DNA of 64,000 nucleotides. Source: Podospora pseudoanserina. Taxonomy: Eukaryota; Ascomycota; Sordariomycetes; Sordariales; Podosporaceae. Below, piece by piece: positions 24,090 through 32,737 of this stretch. Position 1 is the first letter of the stretch. Each line of letters begins with the position of its first letter. A program made the position numbers and the translations under genes. The DNA is taken from the NCBI RefSeq assembly GCF_035222485.1, contig NC_085924.1, forward strand, positions 4,526,001 to 4,590,000. Reading direction: 5' to 3'. The notes under the pieces are model-generated. The model was given only the letters and a program-made list of their open reading frames with translations. It ran no database searches and was not told the origin of the DNA.

Positions 24090-24273
24090 TGTGGGGCACC
24101 AAAGGGCCCAGGTTTTCCCAGACCCACACCGGTTTGCTCTTGGGGCTGGATTTTCTTACTGTTTTCTTTTGAACCAACAACCAACTACTGTAATACTAAT
24201 TTACTTACCAATTTTGGCCATTTTTTGGCCTCATTTTCGCCGCCGGTGACTTTCCTAGGTCGCCAGCCCAACA
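24090..24273 (+). repeat. Copia right LTR (184 bp)
   Basis: Almost identical to 10881-11064 and preceded by a G-rich polypurine tract. It ends 159 bp upstream of the next gene's start codon, so the element forms the immediate promoter flank of that gene. Confidence 0.93.
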
Positions 24274-24432
24274 TATAACGAACCGACACCACCACCAACA
24301 ACAACAACAGAATTTCCAGTCTCCTCTCTCCCCATCAACTCTTCTCATCGAGAATAGCACACACATCACACAAAGTGATTCACAATCACAAACAAACCCT
24401 TTTCGACAATTGGATACCGATACCGTACGACA

Positions 24433-25383
24433 ATGGATGACATTACCAAGACCCTGACGCAGCTTGCTCGAAAAGCACGCGATGCTCGTGTTCCATATAA
24501 CAACGGCAACTCCGAACACTATGCAATGTTCAGCGGCGCCATATCCAACGTTCTATCCACTGAGATCGCACTTTTCACCTATGCCCAGATCATTGATGGA
24601 TTACCCACCGACGAAGTGGCTTACGATCGACGATCGCCTGGTCTTCATGGTGACCATCCCATCGAGCACCATGTCGACCTTTGCCCCGGCGCCCTGGAAA
24701 GAGCTCGCGAGTTTCGTCAAAGCTTCGACCCAGCCATTCTCTCATTTGACCCCAAACTGCTTAAATCGTACCGAAGAGCAGCGGTGGGCTCGAAGGAATT
24801 CAATACGAGGTTGATTGAACTTGTCGCGGCCGCCATCCATGAAATCGCAGTCATTCTGTTTCAACTCGGCCTCCGGCTGCATCAGGGCGACGTCGACGCA
24901 ATCGTCCAGTGGAAGGAAGATGATGAAGACGTGCCCCCCCGAGCAACTATCTTCAACCACCCCTACTATCTCGACGACGATGTCTACCCTGATGGGGTAG
25001 CCGATGTTGTCGGATACTGGGCTGAAGATCGTATTCTCGGCGGCGTGACGGTGTTTGACCGGCGCGCCGAAGAAGCCACTCCAGAACAGCCACCAAATGT
25101 ATACTTTCTTTCCTGTCGCAGGCGCCACACGGATCGCTACTGGCAGCTACTTGACCAGCAGCAGCAGGACCTGGTCGACTTCTTTCTTGGCAAGAGTGCA
25201 TCATGTCCCCTTCCCACACTCTGTACCGACGACAACACTGTGAGAAGTGATGAGCAATTTGCCATCATCCAGCATCATGTGTACCGCGACATATGGGAGC
25301 GTAAACCGCCAACCCGACAGCATTACGGTTCCTTGCAAACCGGCCACAAAACGCGGGGGATTACCCTGAGCACGCAGCGCTGA
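24433..25383 (+). CDS. Unknown conserved-looking fungal protein, C-terminus probably frameshifted
   Basis: An intact frame of 316 residues starts at an ATG preceded by CACA (TACGACAATGG). The protein is soluble, with no signal peptide or membrane helix; its middle is acidic (WKEDDEDVPP), followed by NHPYYLDDDVYPDGVADVVGYW. I recognise no domain. The last dozen residues look unnatural, while one frame over the DNA reads RPQNAGDYPEHAALIESIKR and continues to a TAG at 25437-25439. A 1-nt indel around 25340-25350 would extend the protein by about 29 residues. Its promoter region abuts the Copia LTR. Confidence 0.7.
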   Translation: MDDITKTLTQLARKARDARVPYNNGNSEHYAMFSGAISNVLSTEIALFTYAQIIDGLPTDEVAYDRRSPGLHGDHPIEHHVDLCPGALERAREFRQSFDPAILSFDPKLLKSYRRAAVGSKEFNTRLIELVAAAIHEIAVILFQLGLRLHQGDVDAIVQWKEDDEDVPPRATIFNHPYYLDDDVYPDGVADVVGYWAEDRILGGVTVFDRRAEEATPEQPPNVYFLSCRRRHTDRYWQLLDQQQQDLVDFFLGKSASCPLPTLCTDDNTVRSDEQFAIIQHHVYRDIWERKPPTRQHYGSLQTGHKTRGITLSTQR

Positions 25384-25439
25384 TCGAGTCGATTAAGCGC
25401 CAATGGGGCGATGACCTCGAGCCCGAGACAAAGGAGTAG

Positions 25440-25937
25440 GTAGAGACAACACTAAACGGATCTATGTCAGATAAAAGCCAGATTCTATAGCTTCGATCGG
25501 GGAACACTAAAATGATAACACCAGATACTTGGCAAACATGGGAGAGCTTCGGGGAGGAGTAAGATTTTCATGCGTTATTTGCCGTCAGCAGCTGACATCA
25601 GCCCCACCTGACAACCAGCTGCAGCCAGGGCTCGCCGACCGGCAGTTCAAGCTAGCTCCAGCTGATAAGAGCGATAAGCCCCAGACGCCAAGAGATCCAC
25701 GCACCGAAAATCCGGCTAATTCCGGCGTTGCTACTGTTCCAGGGAATCTGGGACTTTCGAGATTCCAGTTGCATTCTGTGCATTCCCAGCGGCCGCCAAC
25801 GCTGACGCAGCCCAACGACTGCCAAGACCACGTTTAACGACCATCACGACTTTTATATTCGATGAGACCTTCAAGTTATCTCTGAAACAAGACCCTTTCC
25901 ACTCAAAAAAGACAATGCCATTCATCCCATCACCACC
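25440..25937. other. Intergenic, promoter side of the carrier-like gene
   Basis: No gene supported; contains the upstream region of the ATG at 25938. Confidence 0.5.
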
Positions 25938-27494
25938 ATGACACAACCAACAAACTCCAACAGCAAAAAGCCCCCAGGCAACAACAACGACTCATCTCAC
26001 CACATCGCATCCTCCCTCTTCCCCAGCCCATCCCTCGCCAACAACAGCCCCTTAATCCACAACCCAGACTACACCCACCTACCCACCCTCCCAGACGGCG
26101 TAACCCTCCAACCACCAGGAAAACTCCCCGCCACCAACGCAGCAACCGGCGCCTCGGCCGCCGGCGTCCGCGCCCTCACCTCCCAGGCTATCGCCTTCTA
26201 CTTCCGCGCCCCGGTGAAAGCCTTTTTTCGGACCAGGGTCGATTACCTAGCCTATGCCCGGGCGATCCAAGAACAGCAGCTCGCCGCTTACCTCGCCTCC
26301 TCCAACCATACGTCGTCTAATGCCGCCTGGGGCTGGTTTAAGGGCCGTTTGAGGGGGAGCACACCCGGCTTGATTGCCTCAGCAGTGAGATATCATGGGT
26401 GGAGGGTGGTGCCTGATCAGGTGTTGCCGCCTTTGATTGCAAATGTCGGGGTGGGAGCGGTGCTGTACACGAGTTACCTCCAGATTTTGGGACGGCTTCA
26501 CCCGGAAAGCGCGCTGGCGAGTAAAAGGGTTTATCCGCCTCCGTCGCCGGGGGAGACGTTTACCGCGGGGCTGTTGGCGGGGGGGATACAGAGTTTTGTG
26601 GCTGCGCCGTTGGATGCTGTGCAGGCCAGGTATGACTTGGGGGTTGGGGGGGCGGGGATGACGGGGAGTGGGACTACCATGGGGGGTGGGACGAAGGGGG
26701 TGGTGGTGGAGGGAGGTGGGAATGGGAATGGAAACAAGGGGGCAAGGATTGCCCGGCCCAGGAGCATGTGGACTTTTAGTCGGGAAAAGCTTGCCGAGAT
26801 TGGACCGAGGGGGATATTCGCTGGGTGGGGGTTGAGTTTGGTGAAGGATAGTATGGGGAGTGCGGTGTTCTTCAGTTTGTTTGAGTGGATTAAGGCGCAG
26901 GGGTACTATGGGTTTGTGGGGTGGTATTATGGGAGTTTGGAAGAGGACGCGATTGTGCTGTTGTCGCAGAGGAGACCGGCGGGGCTGGATGGCAAGGTTG
27001 GTTCGAGGAGGGACAGGCTTACGGGAGAGGTGGAGAGAGAGGATGATGGGGAGCTGAGAATGCCTGCTATTATTCGACCTCATTATGCTATTGAGCCAGC
27101 GTTTTTGTTGCTTGCTGGCATGGGGGCATCGGTAGCGCAGCAGGTGGTTCTTCATCCGCTGGGTCACATTCAGGTGGAACATTGGGAAAGGCTCGAGGCG
27201 TTGGATGCCAAGGCTAGGAAGCTTAAATCAACTGAAGGGGGAAGCTCGAGAAGAATGTTCAAGGCTTATAGGGATGCATACAGGGTTACATGGGGAGAAT
27301 GCGCTGCGGAGGCCAAGACGGCCGGGCTGAGCATGCGACAGTGGTTGTATAGAGGGTTCTGGTGGAACACCATCAGACAAGTTCCAAGCACATCGGCCGG
27401 CCTGATCATCTTTGAGCTTGTCCGAAGAAAATATGGTCTTGGCGGCGACCAGGTCAAGATCAATAGGGATGGATACGATATTTTGTTGACGTAA
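25938..27494 (+). CDS. Mitochondrial carrier (SLC25)-like protein
   Basis: Single exon, 518 residues. After a 90-residue low-complexity N-terminus come degenerate carrier repeats. These include GLLAGGIQSFVAAPLDAVQARYD (a PxDxxxxR signature, about residues 215-237), RGIFAGWGLSLVKDSMGSAV (about 290-310, the second half of a repeat with the R-D-x-x-x-A pattern), and FLLLAGMGASVAQQVVLHPL followed by FWWNTIRQVPSTSAGLIIFE. Two spacers rich in Gly and charged residues make it longer than the usual 300 residues. Proteins of this fold exchange metabolites across the inner mitochondrial membrane; substrate-contact residues are too divergent to name one. Confidence 0.8.
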   Translation: MTQPTNSNSKKPPGNNNDSSHHIASSLFPSPSLANNSPLIHNPDYTHLPTLPDGVTLQPPGKLPATNAATGASAAGVRALTSQAIAFYFRAPVKAFFRTRVDYLAYARAIQEQQLAAYLASSNHTSSNAAWGWFKGRLRGSTPGLIASAVRYHGWRVVPDQVLPPLIANVGVGAVLYTSYLQILGRLHPESALASKRVYPPPSPGETFTAGLLAGGIQSFVAAPLDAVQARYDLGVGGAGMTGSGTTMGGGTKGVVVEGGGNGNGNKGARIARPRSMWTFSREKLAEIGPRGIFAGWGLSLVKDSMGSAVFFSLFEWIKAQGYYGFVGWYYGSLEEDAIVLLSQRRPAGLDGKVGSRRDRLTGEVEREDDGELRMPAIIRPHYAIEPAFLLLAGMGASVAQQVVLHPLGHIQVEHWERLEALDAKARKLKSTEGGSSRRMFKAYRDAYRVTWGECAAEAKTAGLSMRQWLYRGFWWNTIRQVPSTSAGLIIFELVRRKYGLGGDQVKINRDGYDILLT

Positions 27495-27864
27495 GCGCAA
27501 CTATTCAGAATCAACAGGTTGCCGGTTAGCTCAAACGCTGCCACGCTTTAGACAACTCGACTCGGTTAACCTGGCTTTGCAGTGCTATTTGTTTTGTCCG
27601 GAGCACGGTTGCTTCACTGTTGGTTGTTCCATTGTGAGCCTCTTCCGCATTTGGACGTTGTCTTTGACACGGCTCAAAGACCCTTTCCGAAACAATGCCA
27701 CTACCACTTGTCTTGTGCCGTGCTTTTCTTCGGACAATGCACACCCCCAGTATTTGACTGACATAGAACGGCTCTATCAACTGGACGTTCTTTTTGCTTT
27801 TTCTTCTCACATCTCAAATCCTTATTTGGTAGATACCGGGATTACTTTTTACGACGCTGTAAAC

Positions 27865-29454
27865 ATGCCTCGCCCCAAACGCGCCTCCAAGGCCACCTCC
27901 AAGGCCACCTCCAGCCCCTACCCACCCAGTGTCTCGGGGTCCGCCAAGTCCGTCACCACTATACCCTCAGCCGGAAATCGTAAAATTCAGGAGGCCCTTG
28001 CCAAGCGCCTCGAAGAAGTCGAGGATCAGTTCCGCGCAGATTACGTCGAAATGGTCAATAAAACATACGAAGAGATGAGCGAGGCCAAAAAGGGCCCAAT
28101 CCGATGGCCCCGAGAAAAGGGGTGGGAGCCTCGGTTGCGTGAAGGCTTTGAGGATATCAATACAGAGAGTTATCTTCAACGAGGGTTTCCAGTAGAGGAA
28201 ATCGACAGGGTGATGGCCAAGTCAGCGGTGCCTGTAGGTCCTGTTCCTCCTCCTCCGCCGCCGCCTGTTCCCCCTCTGCCGCTTGCTACCCCAGCATATG
28301 TTGCCCCCGGAGCTCCCGGTTGGAACCCACTGGGGAATTTTTCGCGGCTCTCAGCCGAGATTCGCATCATGATATATGATGAGATCTTTCCCGTGGGGCG
28401 GCGTGTTCAGCGGCTTCAAAGGCATGCCCCTGGACAGCCTGATCGTTATGGTTTGTCACTCCGCCCCGCGCCACCTTGGATAAGTATCATCCTGGCGTCG
28501 TCGGTTCTGCGCGATGAAGCTCTGGCCGTCCTGTATTCCAGGAACAATGTCATAATCCACGCCAACCTGCTGGATGAGTCACTACGAGATCCGATCGATA
28601 CTTTCCCGCTGGTTTTCAGAAACACGGCAAAGCGGCTCACGTTCGCTTGGGACTATGCTGACAGCGATGCCGTCAAACTTGGCAGGCAACCCGGCATCAA
28701 CTTCCCGCCGGGGTGGACAACCAGGCGGTCCAGACAGCAGCGGGGGCTCCCTCGCAACCAGCCGATCGACCCGCGACAGCCCTACCCGATGGGGCAGTGG
28801 TACGGAAAGGTGGCCAAGCACACCATCACGGTTGACGGGCAATACCAGCAGACGATCACCATCTTCAGCGACTTCCCCAATACGCGGCCCCTGTGCTTGG
28901 ATGCCTGGCTGCCCATCTTCAACAAGGTGGACGCGGTCGACTACTGGCACTATTTCGACTGCCACATTGCCAGGGAGTTCAGCCGGTCCCAACTGTGGTG
29001 GAAGTACTCGTTCCAGGCCAACGATCCCCATGCGAGAGGGGTCGGTAGCACAAACATGATGTCGAATCAACCCTTCATCTTGCCCCAGGTCGCGAATCCG
29101 CCCCTGCCGAGGGGCATCCCGCTCAAGACGCGGGCCGAGAAGCAGCTTCTCCAGCAGCTTCTGGAAAATGGCGCGTTCTACTACGACATGCAGCGGTTGG
29201 TCAACAACCCGCACTGGCTTCATTTGCAAGCTTTTGACTTGAGGTGGGGGCCGATAATCGTTCCCAATGATCATGACACGCTCTTCTGGATGTGGCAAAT
29301 GCGCCAGGCGGAGCAGCTGATAGTTGAGACGCACATGTTGGATCCTAGGAATTGGGATCCCGACTTCCAGACTCGGGTAAATGTCGGTGTGGTTTTCCCG
29401 CCGCCTGTGATACCCAGGACGGGGAAGGGTTCGAGGGCGTTTAGGTTGGATTAA
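27865..29454 (+). CDS. 2EXR/F-box-like fungal protein
   Basis: I chose the ATG at 27865 (MPRPKRASKATSK); the open frame continues upstream to 27577 but has no ATG with coding character. The protein has 529 residues. Residues about 35-70 form a coiled coil (ALAKRLEEVEDQF), then a proline run, then at about 155 the motif LSAEIRIMIYDEIFP followed by a region on ASSVLRDEALAVLYSRN. This is the LPxEIRxxIYxxx...L..EA...LY..N pattern of the large fungal 2EXR/F-box-like family. Such proteins are usually nuclear or cytosolic and of unknown role. Single exon, 370 bp downstream of the carrier-like gene on the same strand. Confidence 0.82.
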   Translation: MPRPKRASKATSKATSSPYPPSVSGSAKSVTTIPSAGNRKIQEALAKRLEEVEDQFRADYVEMVNKTYEEMSEAKKGPIRWPREKGWEPRLREGFEDINTESYLQRGFPVEEIDRVMAKSAVPVGPVPPPPPPPVPPLPLATPAYVAPGAPGWNPLGNFSRLSAEIRIMIYDEIFPVGRRVQRLQRHAPGQPDRYGLSLRPAPPWISIILASSVLRDEALAVLYSRNNVIIHANLLDESLRDPIDTFPLVFRNTAKRLTFAWDYADSDAVKLGRQPGINFPPGWTTRRSRQQRGLPRNQPIDPRQPYPMGQWYGKVAKHTITVDGQYQQTITIFSDFPNTRPLCLDAWLPIFNKVDAVDYWHYFDCHIAREFSRSQLWWKYSFQANDPHARGVGSTNMMSNQPFILPQVANPPLPRGIPLKTRAEKQLLQQLLENGAFYYDMQRLVNNPHWLHLQAFDLRWGPIIVPNDHDTLFWMWQMRQAEQLIVETHMLDPRNWDPDFQTRVNVGVVFPPPVIPRTGKGSRAFRLD

Positions 29455-29950
29455 GCATGGGAGATAGATGTATTAGGAATTTTTATTCTCGAATTCTCAG
29501 TTCGTTGTGCTTTGTTATTTTAACTTTGCCCGCATTAGGCAGCGCATTATGATCGTCGTTCCAGAAAACGTAGGCGCCTACCGAGATGTCTATTAACTAT
29601 CCTTTGAAGTATAGTTCAGGGCACCCTGTTTCCGTTGACTTCAAGCCGGAATTCAATCGAGGCATGCCTCAGAAATGATACTACGATGAGCACTGTATCA
29701 GGTAAGAGCAGAAACATCACCGCAGCCAGAAACAGTGAAAAACCCCCCGCCCCCCCAACAGGGAAAGCATTTTTCAATTTTGTCTCATCAACCTCATCAT
29801 AAACAGTCAAAACCTGCAGGTCCAACAGAAGTAAGAAAGAAAAAAGCCCCGTCGAGCTTGAAACGAGTGTCATGAATCGAATCCTCCACCTCTCAACAAA
29901 TCACCACCAACCCCCTGATTTCACCCCTCCCCCAGGACCCTCCTAGATGC

Positions 29951-30465
29951 TTAGTTGCACCGGAAAGAGTTAATTCTATCATTCCAGCCAACAGTCACCA
30001 AGTTTGCGATGCCAGGGAAGGTGATCGGGCCGAACGACGGGCCGGTGCAGCCGTTGTTGCTGTAGGGTAGGTTCTCATGTCAACATTGATCACAACCTTC
30101 CGTGGTAGTAAAAAAAGGGACTTACTCCCAAATGGTGCAAGTCAACCCGCTGTCAGGCCCAAAGGCAGAGATGACGTTGGGCCAGCCGTTGCCGAGGGTG
30201 AGGCACTGCCCTCGGACGACGATGAGGTGCTCGGAGCGGCCGCCCCAGTTGATGTCCTGGGTGACGAAGACGCCGAGGGATTGGCGCTTTTCGCTGTTGA
30301 GAAGATGGGTGGTTAGTTGTTTTAGATGGGAAAGGCGGGGTGGGTGGTGGCTTACAGGTCAACGGGGGGCTGGGGAGCGGCCTCGGGGGAGGCTTCAGGG
30401 GCAGGGGCGGCGACGGTAAGGCCGGCCATGGTGACGATGGCGAGAATGGTGGTGAGGAATTGCAT
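29951..30465 (-). CDS. Secreted beta/gamma-crystallin-like small protein
   Basis: Three exons (30465-30356, 30293-30126, 30059-29951) joined across two GT-AG introns of 62 and 66 bp give 128 residues. A signal peptide (MQFLTTILAIVTMAGLTVAA) is followed by a short Pro/Ala-rich stretch ending in a KR dibasic site, a likely Kex2 cleavage. The mature about 85 residues contain two Greek-key-like halves: INWGGRSEHLIVVRGQCL...WPNVISAFG and CTGPSFGPITF...WNDRINSFRC. The second ends in the (N/D)(N/D)xx(S/T)S-type calcium motif of beta/gamma-crystallins (NDRINS). Four cysteines could form two disulfides. Its role may be cell-wall or antimicrobial, by analogy only. Both splice joins restore a continuous frame, which supports the model. 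Confidence 0.82.
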
Positions 30466-30568
30466 TTTGAAGGTGTGAAAGGTGGTTGGTGCTTTTGGTG
30501 GAAGTTAGTGTTGATGGTGATGATGGTGATGAGGAATTGTGAGGGGAAAGGAAGAGCGAGAAGGGGTG

Positions 30569-30575
30569 ATTTATA
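30569..30575 (-). promoter_or_regulatory. TATA box of the crystallin-like gene
   Basis: TATAAAT on the minus strand, about 105 bp upstream of the ATG at 30465. Confidence 0.5.
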
Positions 30576-30963
30576 CTTTTTCTGTTGGTATATCAAGGCT
30601 TTCAGATACCATACCGTTTACAATTTCAACTCTAGGTTCAGGTTCTGTCCCCGTAGCCTGAGGGATTGGAGTTTGGCAGGTGACAAAGTTTTCATACGGA
30701 ATAGTGGACTGGGTGGGTGAGAGTCTGACTGCAGATGCGACTGCTGATGATGTTTATTGCTACCCGATGAGCTTACACGAGAGGTCTTGTTGTTTTCTTG
30801 TCATATTCTAGATAGGAAACACCCGTTGAGTATTCTTACCAAGCCGGCTGGTTCATAAAGGAGTCGTCGGAAGCATCCTGGCTCTACTACCTAGGTACAT
30901 AGGGTCTGTGTTGATGCACCTTGGGCATCCATCTCCACTCACTCGAGTCAGGAGACAAAACAA

Positions 30964-31066
30964 GGGCGTGTGGCTCAGTTGGTAGAGCGTTCGCTTAGCA
31001 TACTCAACCTTAATACAAGGATCATTTGTATGCGAAAGGTCCTGGGTTCGATTCCCAGCTCGTCCA
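30964..31066 (+). tRNA. tRNA-Ala (AGC) with 30-nt intron
   Basis: Acceptor GGGCGTG pairs with CTCGTCC and includes the G3:U70 wobble that specifies alanine; one U-U mismatch is present at the sixth pair. The D-arm is GCTC/GAGC, the anticodon stem TTCGC/GCGAA with loop TTAGCAT, and the T-arm CTGGG-TTCGATT-CCCAG. A 30-nt intron (31001-31030) sits after position 37, the canonical eukaryotic site. The mature tRNA is 73 nt and decodes GCU/GCC. Confidence 0.95.
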
Positions 31067-31069
31067 AAC

Positions 31070-32737
31070 ATCGTGATTCTATCTCGACAATGTCTTTTTC
31101 TCATTTTATGTTTTGTGTTCATCAGATCAGCTGACGCTCGAGAGACACTATAGGCTTTGCGAAGGTTGATGGATTCGATGTTAGAACCCCTAGGTGTTGG
31201 TAACACTAGGACCAATAACGTCGCAGCCATGTAAGATCATAAGCCTCGTGGCACAGCCCCCATTGAACACTCGGAAGCTGACACATGCATCTACATACTT
31301 CCCCGACCAAGACTTTCGAAGCGAGCCAATCGAGTTTGCTGACTGCAGTTTTGGTGAAGAGGCCTTTCGAGAACATGGCGGGATACAGTTTCACTATTTC
31401 TCTTTTGGTGAAACTTCTAGATTAAGGCTTTGTAGTGGACATGCGCTGACCGTGGTCCTCTTCCATGCATCTCACCTTCCAACATGCTCCCCAAACAAAC
31501 ACATAAAGACCCGAGCCCGCACAGCGCCCTTGTAGCACGAACCCCAATTCCAATCCTGTGATCAGCTGATAAATTGCATCAGGCTTGGGCTTGGCTTCCA
31601 TTTTTCAATTTCAGAGTGTACGAAGCTAGTCATCTTGAGTTCGAACTCGCCGGGGAAAGCACCTCGTCTGCGTCGTGAAATTGGAGAAGTACCTACCAAT
31701 GCGTGGTCCACTGAAATGCCAAGGATTACTGTATCATTGAGGCCTATGGCACAGGACGACTTAAATTGCTCAATGCGATCAGTAATACTAGTATAACCTT
31801 TTGCTTGGCCACTGAGAGACTTCACAAGGGGCCAGTCAGTCATGCAGTTGTACCTTGGTCGAGCCCCTTTCTCGCGGTCCTGCTGTGACACCCCAACCCC
31901 GCATCAAGAAGCGTCATACATGTAAGTTAGCAGCCTAATCAACAGTATCTGGGCACTTACCCCAGGATCGGGAGCCCATGCATGTAAAGGTCCCAGAATG
32001 CCGCATGACACCCTCAATGCAACAGAGAGGCGGTAAGATCAATGTCCGCAGCGGAGGTTTGTCAAGGCAAATTACTCGGAGTAGGTAATGACAACCTACA
32101 CTCATCACGGAGTGCTCTAATAAACAACATCAATAACAGTAGCAAGTGTGAATACAGAACAAAATACTGAGCAGTAAAGACGGTTGAAATCTCACTCGAC
32201 GAACCCATAAAGCCTAGTTACCGTAGGAACACCTAGGAAACCTCGACTGGTGGTCTGATTCGGAAGCTCGGGGAGGATCTTACCAACCCAGCCGTAATTT
32301 TGCGGGTCTTTTGAACAAGAACCGGAGACTTCCTTTGCTGGTCAGCATCCTTGGTTGCTCATATTGTTTTGGGTCTTGTGGTGTGTGCTGCCCTTTTGTC
32401 AACTCAATCCGCCACACTGATTGGAAAGTGTCAAAGCACTTACGAGCCTTGCACACCCTCCATGATCTTATTAGCATGACAAACGATGGTAAACGAACTC
32501 GCCGGTTCAGACTAGTCTTGTATGAAAAACGAATCTTGATTCAATAGCTGTCTTGTCTTTGTAGACGTTGTTATTGAAGATGGCGGTGAAGACCAGCTAC
32601 AAAGTCTAGTACTGTCCATCATGTATCTTGTGGGGCCGTCTGGATGTCTTTTAAAAGCTGCTGACTTAGAAAGTCTCTCAAAATACTCCCACCTCACCTC
32701 TGTTTGCAGCTGCCTGTCTCCGTCCGTTTGACTGCAT
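31070..32737. other. Intergenic, no supported gene
   Basis: Frames up to about 113 residues occur on both strands but none has a domain, splice structure or clear coding bias. It includes the 3' flank of the permease gene. Confidence 0.5.

Larger units (their letters stand above)
10881..24273 (+). mobile_element. Copia-type LTR retrotransposon, split by a Gypsy element
   Basis: Two 184-bp direct LTRs (TG...CA) bound the element. Its flanks are TGTAA on the left (10876-10880) and TATAA on the right (24274-24278), a 5-bp target duplication differing by one G-to-A transition. A likely primer-binding site (GGTTATGAGC) follows the left LTR directly. Without the nested insertion the element is about 5.9 kb, a normal Copia size. 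Domain order (gag/protease, then RT, then RNase H last, with no integrase after it) identifies Copia/Pseudoviridae. All open frames are destroyed by transitions. Confidence 0.93.

Noticed and set aside
26379-27182. 267-residue minus-strand frame inside the carrier-like gene
   Set aside because: Pro/His/Arg-rich antisense shadow of a GC-biased coding exon.
5457-30465. Secondary-metabolite or effector gene cluster
   Set aside because: The secreted-protein genes (AA9, NLP, crystallin-like) are interspersed with housekeeping genes and a retroelement block; there is no backbone synthase or shared regulator.
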